Shown here: piece after piece, positions 1 through 7,847 of the stretch
How the letters are laid out: each line of letters starts with the position of its first letter
Position numbering within the stretch: the first letter of the stretch is position 1
Source of the DNA: Paenibacillus kribbensis
GTDB lineage: Bacteria > Bacillota > Bacilli > Paenibacillales > Paenibacillaceae
Direction: 5' to 3'
DNA: 64,000 nucleotides
Assembly: GCF_002240415.1 (NCBI RefSeq)
Contig: NZ_CP020028.1
Span: 2,567,501-2,631,500 of the forward strand
Notes under the pieces: model-generated
The model's database searches: none
Told to the model about the DNA's origin: nothing
The model's input: the letters and a program-made list of their open reading frames with translations, nothing else
Program-made: the position numbers and the translations under genes

Positions 1-96
1 TTCAAGGTTCCCAACATTTTCATGCAGATAAGGTTACAAAATTGTGATATTATGCAGTAAGCCAAAACTTGCCGGGCCAGCATAAAGCTCATGATA

Positions 97-262
97 TACG
101 CCGAATGCTTGGACCAAAACTATGGGAAGTGCGGGGGACGTAACAACGGCAGTCATTCCGATTCGTCATAAGACGGATAGGATTGGAAGCTGCCTAGGGG
201 TGAATTGCACAAGCATAGGGCTTCTCCTGAGTCCGAATCCGACAGCTAACTTCGCAGGCATA
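97..262 (+). ncRNA. c-di-AMP riboswitch (ydaO/yuaA class)
   Basis: The leader of the LysM-3D gene carries the conserved strings of the ydaO/yuaA aptamer in order: GCGGGGGAC near 131, GGGGTGAATTGC near 197, TAGGG near 216, CCGAATCCGACAGCTAAC at 233-250 and CGCAGGC at 253-259. ydaO riboswitches bind cyclic di-AMP and usually switch off wall-remodelling and osmolyte genes. The ribosome binding site follows only a few bases after the last helix and no terminator is visible between them, so control may act on translation. The 5' edge is approximate. Confidence 0.88.
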
Positions 263-282
263 ACAGAGGAGGTACATATCTT

Positions 283-948
283 TTGAAACATCTGAAACGT
301 ATTGGACAAACCATGAAATTTGCGGTGCTTGCCGCAGCTATTGCAGGGCTGGCACAAACAGCCGGAGTAGCGAATGCCGCTTCGCTACATACCGCCAAAG
401 AGGGCGATACCTTCTTCTTGCTTGCTCAACGTTATGGAGTATCGGTAGACGAACTGACGAAGGCAAACCCGAATATTGCCCCAGGCAACATATACGCAGG
501 TCTGCAAATTATGGTGCCTGGTGACACAGGTGTGAAGGCTGCTTCGGATTCGAAGCCACAGCTTCTTAAGGAGACAGAACCAAATGAGGGTCCAACGATT
601 AAAGCATGGGGCAAAACATTCAATTACAGTAAAGTAGTTGATGTTAAAGCTACAGCATATTCTGCCGCAGGTGATGAAAATGGCAAGTGGGGCGCGGTAG
701 ACTACTACGGCAATCCGCTTAAGCTAGGTACGATTGCGGTAGACCCGAACGTAATTCCGATGGGAACGAAGGTGCTAGTTACAGGGTATTCCCACCCCGG
801 CCTGCCAGACCATTCTTTTGTGGCCGTCGCCCGCGATCAGGGCAGTGCCATTACAGGCAAGCGAATTGATATCTTTATTCCTGGCAGCAAATCATTTGTG
901 AACGATTTTGGCTTTCAAAATGTGAAATTATACGTTATTGATAAATAA
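283..948 (+). CDS. LysM and 3D domain cell-wall protein (YocH-like)
   Basis: Predicted secreted wall-active protein of 221 aa. A signal peptide (about residues 1-33, ending GVANA-A) is followed by one LysM motif (about 36-80, YGVSVDELTKANPNIAPG) that would bind peptidoglycan. The C-terminal 3D domain (about 115-220) shows the three-aspartate pattern in AVDPNVIPMGT, ARDQGS and KRIDIF, as in YocH and lytic-transglycosylase-like proteins. The TTG start at 283 is chosen because AGAGGAGGT lies 10 bases upstream. The c-di-AMP riboswitch directly upstream fits known regulation of wall hydrolases by this nucleotide. The substrate is inferred from the family. Confidence 0.85.
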   Translation: MKHLKRIGQTMKFAVLAAAIAGLAQTAGVANAASLHTAKEGDTFFLLAQRYGVSVDELTKANPNIAPGNIYAGLQIMVPGDTGVKAASDSKPQLLKETEPNEGPTIKAWGKTFNYSKVVDVKATAYSAAGDENGKWGAVDYYGNPLKLGTIAVDPNVIPMGTKVLVTGYSHPGLPDHSFVAVARDQGSAITGKRIDIFIPGSKSFVNDFGFQNVKLYVIDK

Positions 949-969
949 CATTAGCTAGAACACAGAGTA

Positions 970-998
970 AACAAACATAATATATATTATGTAAACTT
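970..998 (+). repeat. dif-like palindrome copy 1
   Basis: An 18-bp perfect palindrome ACATAATATATATTATGT at 975-992 is followed by AAACTT. From 979 to 997 the sequence AATATATATTATGTAAACT equals the spacer and XerD half of the Bacillus subtilis dif site as I remember it; the XerC half does not match. It lies between two convergent genes, so it is not a promoter operator. Related sites lie at 32271, 35037, 37699 and 39370. Confidence 0.6.
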
Positions 999-1055
999 AA
1001 TGCATAGATTGTACAATTTAATAAATGGGATCAGGTTTAAAACAGGCCCACACCT

Positions 1056-1106
1056 AAAAAGCTGTCTTGACTAGCAGAATGCATCTGCTAGCAGGACAGC
1101 TTTTTG
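1056..1106. terminator. intrinsic terminator between convergent genes
   Basis: AAAAAGCTGTC and GACAGCTTTTT form the outer stem and CTAGCAGA/TCTGCTAG the inner stem. A-run and T-run flanks let it work on both strands. Confidence 0.85.
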
Positions 1107-1145
1107 GTTGAATCTAGTTCGGTGCTTGCTCCTTAAACAACCCCT

Positions 1146-1952
1146 TTATTTCCGTTCCGATGTGTGGAGCAGCCGGGGAACTGTAACGAATTTGTAGCCC
1201 TTGGCCTTCAGGGACTGAATTAGACCCGGAAGGGCCTGGACTGTGCCTTGCAGGTTGGAGCTTTGGCCTCCGCCTGCGTGCATTAAAATAATGGAGCCGG
1301 GCCCGGTAGCAGGGATCACATTGCGCTGGATTTGTTTTTTACTTAGTCCCTTCCAGTCGAGGGAGTCTACATTCCAATTGACAATCATGTAGCCATGGCG
1401 ACGTGCCCACTGGATTTGAGGCTCCGTGATTTCGCCATATGGTGGACGAATCAGCTTGGGACGAAAACCGGCGCTGGCTTGTAAAATACGTTCTGTTTTC
1501 GTAATCTGATTGCGAAAGCGTTCTGGTGTAGCCTTCCTGAAATCCGGATGGGTATAAGAATGGTTCCCTATCGCATGACCTTCACGGATAATACGGCGGA
1601 TGATACCCGGATGTCTCTCCGCGCGGTGACCTACGATAAAAAAGGTGGCCTTGATGCCGTTCGCGTGCAAAACATCCAAAACCTGTGGCGTATACCTGGA
1701 ATCGGGTACATCATCAAAAGTTAAGGCAATTTGGCGGGTATGCGGGCCGCACATTTTAAAAATGTCGGCATGTTTTTTTCGCAGCATGCCTAAGGTAGGA
1801 GCTGTCCGGTCTGTACTTTGATGTACAGAAGAAGTAACTGCCGCTTCCTTGGGATGGTGCGCTCCGATGCTGGGAGGCACATCCGCGTGAACAGGAAAAC
1901 TCGTAAATGCTAGTAACAGTGCCATACTTGGTAACACTCCTCTGTACGGCAT
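1146..1952 (-). CDS. polysaccharide deacetylase (NodB/CE4 family)
   Basis: Secreted CE4-type deacetylase of 268 aa, expected to remove acetyl groups from peptidoglycan or another N-acetylated glycan. An N-terminal signal peptide (residues 1-23, ending VHA) precedes the NodB domain. Visible motifs are motif 1 TFDDVPD (catalytic and metal aspartates), motif 2 NHSYTHP (metal histidines), motif 3 RPPYGE, a WNVDSLDW stretch and the late ILMHAGG motif. All key residues look intact. The ATG at 1952 has AAAGGGGG 8 bases upstream. It is convergent with the LysM-3D gene. The exact substrate cannot be read from the sequence. Confidence 0.88.
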   Translation of the reverse strand: MPYRGVLPSMALLLAFTSFPVHADVPPSIGAHHPKEAAVTSSVHQSTDRTAPTLGMLRKKHADIFKMCGPHTRQIALTFDDVPDSRYTPQVLDVLHANGIKATFFIVGHRAERHPGIIRRIIREGHAIGNHSYTHPDFRKATPERFRNQITKTERILQASAGFRPKLIRPPYGEITEPQIQWARRHGYMIVNWNVDSLDWKGLSKKQIQRNVIPATGPGSIILMHAGGGQSSNLQGTVQALPGLIQSLKAKGYKFVTVPRLLHTSERK

Positions 1953-2262
1953 ATGTATTCCCCCTTTCCGTCCAGTGGTACGTGGTACCTAGTGGTGCTC
2001 TCAGCTATTATGCACCTGCCCTATTAAAATTATGCCGCTAAATCGGGTTAGGCTCATATGCAATGGGATGATAGCATATGATGATGGATATGAGTGAAGA
2101 TGACGAAGCTAAACGTACATATTTTCTTAACCTGACTGAAAACAACAGCATTTTAGCAGGTTTTAGCCCGATAACGGATTCGGTATACTGTGACAACTGA
2201 TGTATAATGGAGATGCAATTCATAATTGTACAGACATGGAATTGAAGGAAGGATGGATAAAA

Positions 2263-3285
2263 GTGACCGACTTGTTTACTTCTTATCAATTAAAGGGGCT
2301 GGCTTTAAAAAATCGGATTGTTATGCCCCCGATGTGCCAATACAGCGTGGAGGCCAAGGACGGAAAGCCGACGGATTGGCATCATGTCCATTACGTTAGC
2401 CGGGCGGTAGGCGGCACTGGACTCATTATTGTGGAAATGACAGCGGTTCACCCGGATGGACGCATTACGGATCGTGATTTGGGCATTTGGAGTGACGACC
2501 ATATTCCTGCATATCGTAAAATTGTGGAGGAAGCTCACAAATACGGTGCCAAAATTGGAATTCAATTAGGCCATGCCGGTCGTAAGGCTGAGGATGCTGA
2601 GCAGCCTGTGGCTCCGTCCTCGATACCCTTTAGTGAGCGCTTTAAAGTACCGCACGCCTTGACGACAGTTGAAGCCAGGGAACTGGTTCAAGCTTACAAA
2701 GAAGGTGCGCGTCGCGCAGTGGAAGCCGGTTTTGACACGGTTGAGATTCATGGCGCTCATGGTTATCTGATCCATCAATTTCATTCCCCTTTAACCAATA
2801 CCAGAGAAGATGAGTATGGACAGGATTTATCTTTGTTTGGTGTTGAGGTTGTAGGTGCTGTTAAAGAGGTTGTTCCTGCTGATATGCCTGTGATCATGCG
2901 GATATCTGCCAAAGAATATGTCGAGGACGGTTATGATGTGGAATACATATCAGGCACAGGGGAACGCTATCGCGATGCAGGTGTGGATATTTTTCATATT
3001 TCTTCCGGTGGCGAGGGGCCGATTGGTTCGGGCGGAGGTCCGTCTGCGCGTGCTGGCTATCAGGTGGATTTGGCCCATCACATCCGGGAAAAGCTGAATG
3101 TGCCCGTAATTGCTGTTGGCTTACTGGATGATTATGAGGATGCCAGCCGGGTTGTTCGGCAGAAAGAGGCGGATTTGGTAGCGATAGGCCGTGCCATGTT
3201 ACGTGATCCCTATTGGGCGCTGCATGCATCGCGGGCGTTGAAAGTACAAGCGGATATCCCGGAGCCTTACCTGCGCGGCTTTTAG
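2263..3285 (+). CDS. namA: NADPH dehydrogenase NamA (old yellow enzyme, YqjM)
   Basis: FMN-dependent ene-reductase of 340 aa, closely following B. subtilis YqjM/NamA in length and sequence: TLKNRIVMPPMCQYS-type N-terminus, IGIQLGHAGRKAE, EIHGAHGYLIHQFHSPLTN with the histidine pair that binds the substrate, and a C-terminal phosphate-binding IGRAMLRDP. It reduces activated C=C bonds of enals, quinones and nitro-compounds in the cytoplasm. A longer frame opens at 2200, but GTG 2263 is preferred because GGAAGGA sits about 10 bases upstream and the protein then has family length. The gene is monocistronic; a TATAAT at 2203 probably belongs to its promoter. Confidence 0.9.
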   Translation: MTDLFTSYQLKGLALKNRIVMPPMCQYSVEAKDGKPTDWHHVHYVSRAVGGTGLIIVEMTAVHPDGRITDRDLGIWSDDHIPAYRKIVEEAHKYGAKIGIQLGHAGRKAEDAEQPVAPSSIPFSERFKVPHALTTVEARELVQAYKEGARRAVEAGFDTVEIHGAHGYLIHQFHSPLTNTREDEYGQDLSLFGVEVVGAVKEVVPADMPVIMRISAKEYVEDGYDVEYISGTGERYRDAGVDIFHISSGGEGPIGSGGGPSARAGYQVDLAHHIREKLNVPVIAVGLLDDYEDASRVVRQKEADLVAIGRAMLRDPYWALHASRALKVQADIPEPYLRGF

Positions 3286-3370
3286 AATTTTTGAAACCCT
3301 CATGCAAAACTTGCGTAAACATGTGTACAGAGCTTAAAATTTAAGCATTCAACTCTAGGAGGAACTTCAC

Positions 3371-4039
3371 ATGTCTATTTTCAAACGATTAAGAGATCTT
3401 ACGATGTCCAACATTAACGCGATTATCGACAAGGCAGAAGATCCAGTCAAAATGACGGATCAATACATTCGTGATATGCAAGAGGATCTGGAAGATGCCG
3501 AGAAAGCGGTAGCTGCTCAAATTGCTATTGAAAAGAGATTCAAGCAGCAATATGAAGAGCAAGCGGCTTTGGTGAAAAAACGTGAAGAGCAGGCTCATAC
3601 CGCAGCGAAAGCACAAAATGTGGATCTGGCCCGTCGCGCGTTGGAAGAAAAGAAATCTGCCGAGCAAAAAATGAACGAGTTCAAGGCTGGTTACGAGCAG
3701 AACAAAGCCGCGGCCGACAACCTGCGTGGCAAGCTGGATGAAATGCGCAGACAGCTGACAGAAATGAAGAACAAGCGTGAGACACTGGTTGCCCGTTATA
3801 ACGCAGCAAAAGCGCAAACTGAAATTAACAAAGCAATGAACGGTTTCAGCTCAGATACGGCAACTGCCGGATTGAAGCGTATGGAAGAAAAAATGCTGCA
3901 AGCAGAAGCGCGTGCTGAAGCGAGCAACGAAATGTCCTCCAAGGAAAAATCGCTGGATGAGGAGTTCAAGGAGCTGGATAAGAAAAGCGCCGTGGACGAC
4001 GAGCTTGCTGCTTTGTTGAAGCAATACGAAAATAAATAA
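3371..4039 (+). CDS. PspA/IM30 family envelope-stress protein
   Basis: Coiled-coil protein of 222 aa with the PspA/IM30/LiaH fold. The N-terminus (MSIFKRLRDLTMSNINAIIDKAEDPVKM) is the amphipathic helix and first coil typical of the family, and the rest is almost wholly charged heptads, with no transmembrane segment. Such proteins assemble on the inner face of the membrane and protect it under stress. It heads a four-gene run in which DUF350, DUF4178 and DUF4247 proteins follow, a known PspA partner neighbourhood. A hairpin terminator lies after it, so it may be made in excess over the downstream genes. TAGGAGGAA precedes the ATG. Confidence 0.92.
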   Translation: MSIFKRLRDLTMSNINAIIDKAEDPVKMTDQYIRDMQEDLEDAEKAVAAQIAIEKRFKQQYEEQAALVKKREEQAHTAAKAQNVDLARRALEEKKSAEQKMNEFKAGYEQNKAAADNLRGKLDEMRRQLTEMKNKRETLVARYNAAKAQTEINKAMNGFSSDTATAGLKRMEEKMLQAEARAEASNEMSSKEKSLDEEFKELDKKSAVDDELAALLKQYENK

Positions 4040-4086
4040 GCAGTGTGAGCATTGCCATCAGCGTAATGGTAGCGTAATGGTTAGGG

Positions 4087-4118
4087 AGCGAAGGAGAAAT
4101 GTTTTCTCCTTCGCTTTT
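4087..4118 (+). terminator. hairpin terminator inside the pspA operon
   Basis: GCGAAGGAGAAA pairs with TTTCTCCTTCGC around a short loop, followed by TTTT. It lies between the PspA gene and the DUF350 gene and could act as a partial terminator or mRNA-stabilising hairpin. Confidence 0.7.
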
Positions 4119-4180
4119 CCCTGCCTGGAGGCGTAAAGCAACATAAATGAAGGTCAAGAAGATGTGGAGGATGGGATGAA

Positions 4181-4588
4181 ATGCATTTTTTAGAAACGAT
4201 GAAGGCGATGCTGGTATGGACTGGCGCGGGTGCCGTTTTGCTGTTCGTATTGATGTATGTCGACTCTTTATTTACGAAATATAAGGATTTTGCCGAAGTG
4301 AAAGCCGGTAATATGGCCGTAACAGTACGATTGATTATGAAGCTGATTGCACAGGGGTACATTTTGTCAGGTTCCATTGCTACAGCTAACAATTTGCTAG
4401 AGGCGCTTGTGTACTCGGTCATTGCTTTTGTCATCCTGTTTATTTTGGAAATTATTGTACGTTTACTGTTGCGGTACTGGGCGCAGTTTGATCTGGATAA
4501 AGGTACACAGGAAGGCAAAATTGGTTTTGGTCTGTTTTCAGGGACGCTGCATCTGGTTGGCGCCTTGATTATTACAGCATGCTTCTAG
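4181..4588 (+). CDS. DUF350 (YjfL-type) membrane protein
   Basis: Small integral membrane protein of 135 aa with about four hydrophobic segments (about residues 8-27, 43-62, 68-92 and 112-134) and few charged residues between. The layout and the charged-residue pattern around KAGNMAVTVRLIMKL match the DUF350/UPF0719 family. Biochemical function is unknown. The family is recurrently linked to PspA and DUF4178 genes, as here, which suggests a role in membrane stress or ion homeostasis (inference). TGGAGGATGGG precedes the ATG. Confidence 0.8.
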   Translation: MHFLETMKAMLVWTGAGAVLLFVLMYVDSLFTKYKDFAEVKAGNMAVTVRLIMKLIAQGYILSGSIATANNLLEALVYSVIAFVILFILEIIVRLLLRYWAQFDLDKGTQEGKIGFGLFSGTLHLVGALIITACF

Positions 4589-4613
4589 GCTAAGAAAGGC
4601 AGGGAAAGTTATC

Positions 4614-5120
4614 ATGGGTGTGTGGAAACGAATTTCAAATCTGTTTGCCAAGCCTGAGCCGCCAAAAGCGGAGAAGAGTATGCTTCACTTAAATCCGGGT
4701 GATATCTGTGAAGTGTCGCTTGTCACCTATGAAGTGGTAGGCCGAGTGCATAATCGTGCCCGGAATGCCGTTGTTTTGACGCTTCAGGATGGTAACCAAG
4801 TCAGCTACCTTCATATTGAGGAACGGGAAACGCTCCAATTCGGACTTTATCAGGCTATCGATGGCAGGTTGGACAACCCGGAAGAAGTGCCGACTATATT
4901 GGAATTGGATGATACAACGTATCATTTGGAGGAGCAATATTCCGGGCATGTTACGGTTATGGGGCGTGCGCCATTCCGACAGGGTGGAGAACAGCATGTT
5001 TGGCAATACCAGTCGGATGACTATCATCTGTTGCGGGTAGAGTGGCAGGATGGTCGCTTTATGCTTTATGAAGGTGAAGAAGTGATTACCGGAGACGTCA
5101 AGGTTATTCGGGCAAGCTAG
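4614..5120 (+). CDS. DUF4178 domain protein
   Basis: Soluble protein of 168 aa predicted to be beta-rich. After a short N-terminal segment rich in lysine and proline, residues about 28-165 match the DUF4178 pattern (PGDICEVSLVTYEVVGRV, then a tryptophan- and tyrosine-rich second half). It starts 25 bases after the DUF350 gene and is followed after 13 bases by the DUF4247 gene, so the three are almost certainly co-transcribed. Function unknown. The family commonly sits beside PspA and membrane DUF350 proteins. Confidence 0.8.
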   Translation: MGVWKRISNLFAKPEPPKAEKSMLHLNPGDICEVSLVTYEVVGRVHNRARNAVVLTLQDGNQVSYLHIEERETLQFGLYQAIDGRLDNPEEVPTILELDDTTYHLEEQYSGHVTVMGRAPFRQGGEQHVWQYQSDDYHLLRVEWQDGRFMLYEGEEVITGDVKVIRAS

Positions 5121-5133
5121 GAGAGGGTTACAC

Positions 5134-5889
5134 ATGAGCAAACGCACCTGGCAGTATGCATTAAAGGTTATTGTGGCGCTGAGCTTGTTCGTATCCGTGC
5201 TAAGCGGCTGCGGTGCGCCAAATGTGAAAGATACGTACCCGCTGGAATCGGTAAGCGGTAGCGGAAACTCAACCTCATACGTGTACCGGGCCGCTGGCAA
5301 AACGGTTCCAGAAGTAGCAGAGGAATTGAAAGAGCAGCGTACACCGGAGCAAATGTCGCCGCAGAGCAATGAGCGGATGTTTCTGGTATATAGCGATGAA
5401 TGGTACCATTTGCAGCAAGACCCAGCCAAGAAGGAAGATACGTTAATTGAGGTCGACAGTAAAAAGTATGTCGAACAAAATTACAGTTCCAGCTTTCTAA
5501 AAGGATACTTAACGGCAACTGTACTGGATGCACTCTTTGATTCGTTGCGTGGCTCAGGTTCTTACCGGGGCTACTCCAGCAGAGATGTATACCGGCCTTC
5601 TCAGGGGCAATACCGTGCTCCTACGGTGCAGGAAAAGAAAGCTATTCCCCCGATTACAGTGGAGCGAAAGGGCTCGGTAACTCGTCGAGGCAAGGGATCA
5701 GACTCCACGGTCGGATCAGGCGGAAGCTTGTTTGACAGAGGCTCCAGCAGCAGTTCACCAAGCAGAGGCTCGATTTCACGTGATCAGGGTAGCGACGGTT
5801 CCAGCATATTTGGCTCACCGCGCAAATCCTACAGCAAGCCTAAAACACGTAGTGGCTCAGGCAAGATCAGTCGACGAAGTCGACGATGA
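5134..5889 (+). CDS. DUF4247 lipoprotein with basic Ser-rich tail
   Basis: Lipoprotein of 251 aa. A signal peptide ends in the lipobox VLSGC (Cys at about residue 26). The central part (about 30-135) resembles DUF4247, with the stretch FLVYSDEWYHLQQDP. The C-terminal 100 residues are a low-complexity Ser/Gly/Arg tail ending KISRRSRR, which could bind wall teichoic acids or phospholipid head groups (inference). It is the last gene of the pspA operon, with GGAGAGGG before the ATG and a terminator right after it. Function unknown. Confidence 0.78.
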   Translation: MSKRTWQYALKVIVALSLFVSVLSGCGAPNVKDTYPLESVSGSGNSTSYVYRAAGKTVPEVAEELKEQRTPEQMSPQSNERMFLVYSDEWYHLQQDPAKKEDTLIEVDSKKYVEQNYSSSFLKGYLTATVLDALFDSLRGSGSYRGYSSRDVYRPSQGQYRAPTVQEKKAIPPITVERKGSVTRRGKGSDSTVGSGGSLFDRGSSSSSPSRGSISRDQGSDGSSIFGSPRKSYSKPKTRSGSGKISRRSRR

Positions 5890-5897
5890 TGGTCATG

Positions 5898-5936
5898 CAG
5901 CCCAAGCAGCTCGGGAGAGATCCCGGGCTGTTTTTT
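5898..5936 (+). terminator. intrinsic terminator of the pspA operon
   Basis: CAGCCC pairs with GGGCTG, with GGGA/TCCC inside, followed by TTTTTT. Confidence 0.85.
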
Positions 5937-6020
5937 GTTTCATAGCAGGAAGTCGATTTGCCAGAAAGCGGTTTTAGGGTTATAACAGAAAGGGGAACTA
6001 TAGAAGAACGGAGTGACATT

Positions 6021-7298
6021 ATGAACCAGACATCATTAGACTTGGGAAAATTTCAGCGTAAAGCGATTCAGGTGGATGAGGCACAGAGCCGAATCGCAGG
6101 GCATGTCAAACAGGGAGAACGGGAGGAGGTAGGGCTGGAGCAGGCGCATGAACGATATTTAGCGATGGACTTGACTGCACCACATCCGTATCCTCGTTTT
6201 CGTCGCTCTGGTATGGACGGGTATGCAATTCTGGGCTCGGACACCGATGCCTGCTCGTCCGGTCAGGAGATTTGGTTGCGCGTCGTGGACGAGATTCCAT
6301 GCGGTTCCGTATCGGACAAGCGGGTAGAGACGGGCTTGGCGGCCCGCATTATGACGGGAGCACAACTACCAGAGGGAGCCGACACCGTTGTCATGCTGGA
6401 GGCAACACAGCTGCGCGAGGAAGATGGACAGACATACGTCGGCTTGAAGAAGCGTATGGAGATCGGCAAAAATGTAACGCCGATTGGTCATGAGATTCAG
6501 GAAGGACAGCTCCTGCTCAGTAAAGGAACTTGCCTGGGACCGGGACATATCTCGGTTTTGGCTACCTTTGGTGTACATCGGGTTCCTGTTTACAGGAAGC
6601 CACGGGTGGCCGTTTTTTCTACAGGCTCGGAATTGCTTGCGGTAGATGAACCGTTACAACCGGGAAAAATTCGAAACAGTAATACATATATGCTGGCATC
6701 TCAAATCAGGGAGGCAGGAGGAGAACCCTTCATCCTGCAAGCTATTCATGATGAGCTTGATCTGGCCCGTGCTGCTGTACGTGAAGCAATCGCAGCCTAT
6801 GATATCGTCGTTACGAGCGGCGGTGTATCGGTAGGGGATTATGATATTATGGGTGACCTGGTTCGCCAGGAGGACGTAGATATGCTGTTCAACAAGGTCA
6901 CGATGCGTCCGGGCAGTGTGACAACAGCCGCCGTGATTGACGGCAAGCTGCTATTTGCGCTTTCGGGCAATCCCGGTGCATGCTTTGTGGGCTGTGAGCT
7001 GTTTGTGCGACCTACCATTCAAATGATGCTGTCTTCGGAGCAGCCGTATTTGCCAACCTGGACGGTACGGCTGGGCGCAGATTATACGAAGGTGAACAAT
7101 TTTACCCGTTTTGTACGCAGCTCTCTTGAAATACGCGACGGTCAAGTGTATGCCATTCCTGCGCAAGCAGATGAATCCAGTGTTATGGTGACAATAAAGG
7201 ACAGTGACTGTCTGATCGTGGTTCCTCCAACAACAGAAGGCTTGCGTGCTGGAGAAGAGGTGCGTGTATTGGTACTCCAAGGCGGCCAGATAACGTGA
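6021..7298 (+). CDS. moeA: molybdopterin molybdenumtransferase MoeA
   Basis: Inserts molybdate into adenylated molybdopterin in the last step of molybdenum cofactor synthesis. The protein has 425 aa and family organisation: MoeA-N domains (about 20-190, with RSGMDGYA and MTGAQLPEGADTVV), the MoCF/MogA-like domain (about 200-335, with FSTGSEL, VTSGGVSVGDYD and FALSGNPGACFV) and a C-terminal beta domain. The frame is open from 5958, but ATG 6021 has a GGAG 8 bases upstream and gives normal length. Its stop overlaps the GTG start of mobB, so the two are translationally coupled. Confidence 0.92.
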   Translation: MNQTSLDLGKFQRKAIQVDEAQSRIAGHVKQGEREEVGLEQAHERYLAMDLTAPHPYPRFRRSGMDGYAILGSDTDACSSGQEIWLRVVDEIPCGSVSDKRVETGLAARIMTGAQLPEGADTVVMLEATQLREEDGQTYVGLKKRMEIGKNVTPIGHEIQEGQLLLSKGTCLGPGHISVLATFGVHRVPVYRKPRVAVFSTGSELLAVDEPLQPGKIRNSNTYMLASQIREAGGEPFILQAIHDELDLARAAVREAIAAYDIVVTSGGVSVGDYDIMGDLVRQEDVDMLFNKVTMRPGSVTTAAVIDGKLLFALSGNPGACFVGCELFVRPTIQMMLSSEQPYLPTWTVRLGADYTKVNNFTRFVRSSLEIRDGQVYAIPAQADESSVMVTIKDSDCLIVVPPTTEGLRAGEEVRVLVLQGGQIT

Positions 7299-7843
7299 AT
7301 TCGAATCAGCCGTATGTGTGTCAGATCGTCGGTTACAAAAATACGGGGAAAACGACCTTCCTCGGAGGATTGATTCGTTATTTGCGGGATTCCGGGCTGC
7401 GCGTGGCAGTGGTCAAGCATGATGGGCATGAGTTTGAGATGGATCATGAGGGGACAGATACATACAAGCATCGGCAAGCGGGTGCCGAAGGCGTGGCTAT
7501 TGTTTCTGCTGGAAGAACAGCCATTTTAGAAGAGCAGAGTCGACCTGTCAGCGGACTGATTCGGCATTTTCAGGCCTATGACTGTGTATTGCTTGAAGGC
7601 TTTAAGCAGGAGCATTACCCCAAGCTCGTCATGATACGTGATTCAACAGATGCCCATCTTGCAGCTACGCTGTCAAATGTTCAGGGAGTAGCGGTTTGGA
7701 AGCATCAAATGGAATGGGCTCAAGATCACTATTCGGACAAAACGGTACAAATATTTGCTGCCAATGCCAACGACCAGGCAGGTCGCTGGCTAATTGGTCA
7801 GATTCAGCAGCAAAGTGAAGATGCACCGGATGAACGAAACTGA
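7295..7843 (+). CDS. mobB: molybdopterin-guanine dinucleotide biosynthesis protein MobB
   Basis: GTP-binding protein of 182 aa that assists attachment of GMP to the molybdenum cofactor. The P-loop GYKNTGKTT is at about residues 13-21, followed by VVKHDGHEFEMDHEGTDTYKHRQAGA and LLEGFKQEHYPKL, all typical of MobB. The GTG start overlaps the moeA stop (GTGA), so the pair is coupled. No other molybdenum cofactor genes are in the window. It is convergent with the XerS-like gene, with only 4 bases between stops and no obvious terminator. Confidence 0.9.
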   Translation: MNSNQPYVCQIVGYKNTGKTTFLGGLIRYLRDSGLRVAVVKHDGHEFEMDHEGTDTYKHRQAGAEGVAIVSAGRTAILEEQSRPVSGLIRHFQAYDCVLLEGFKQEHYPKLVMIRDSTDAHLAATLSNVQGVAVWKHQMEWAQDHYSDKTVQIFAANANDQAGRWLIGQIQQQSEDAPDERN

Positions 7844-7847
7844 GACA

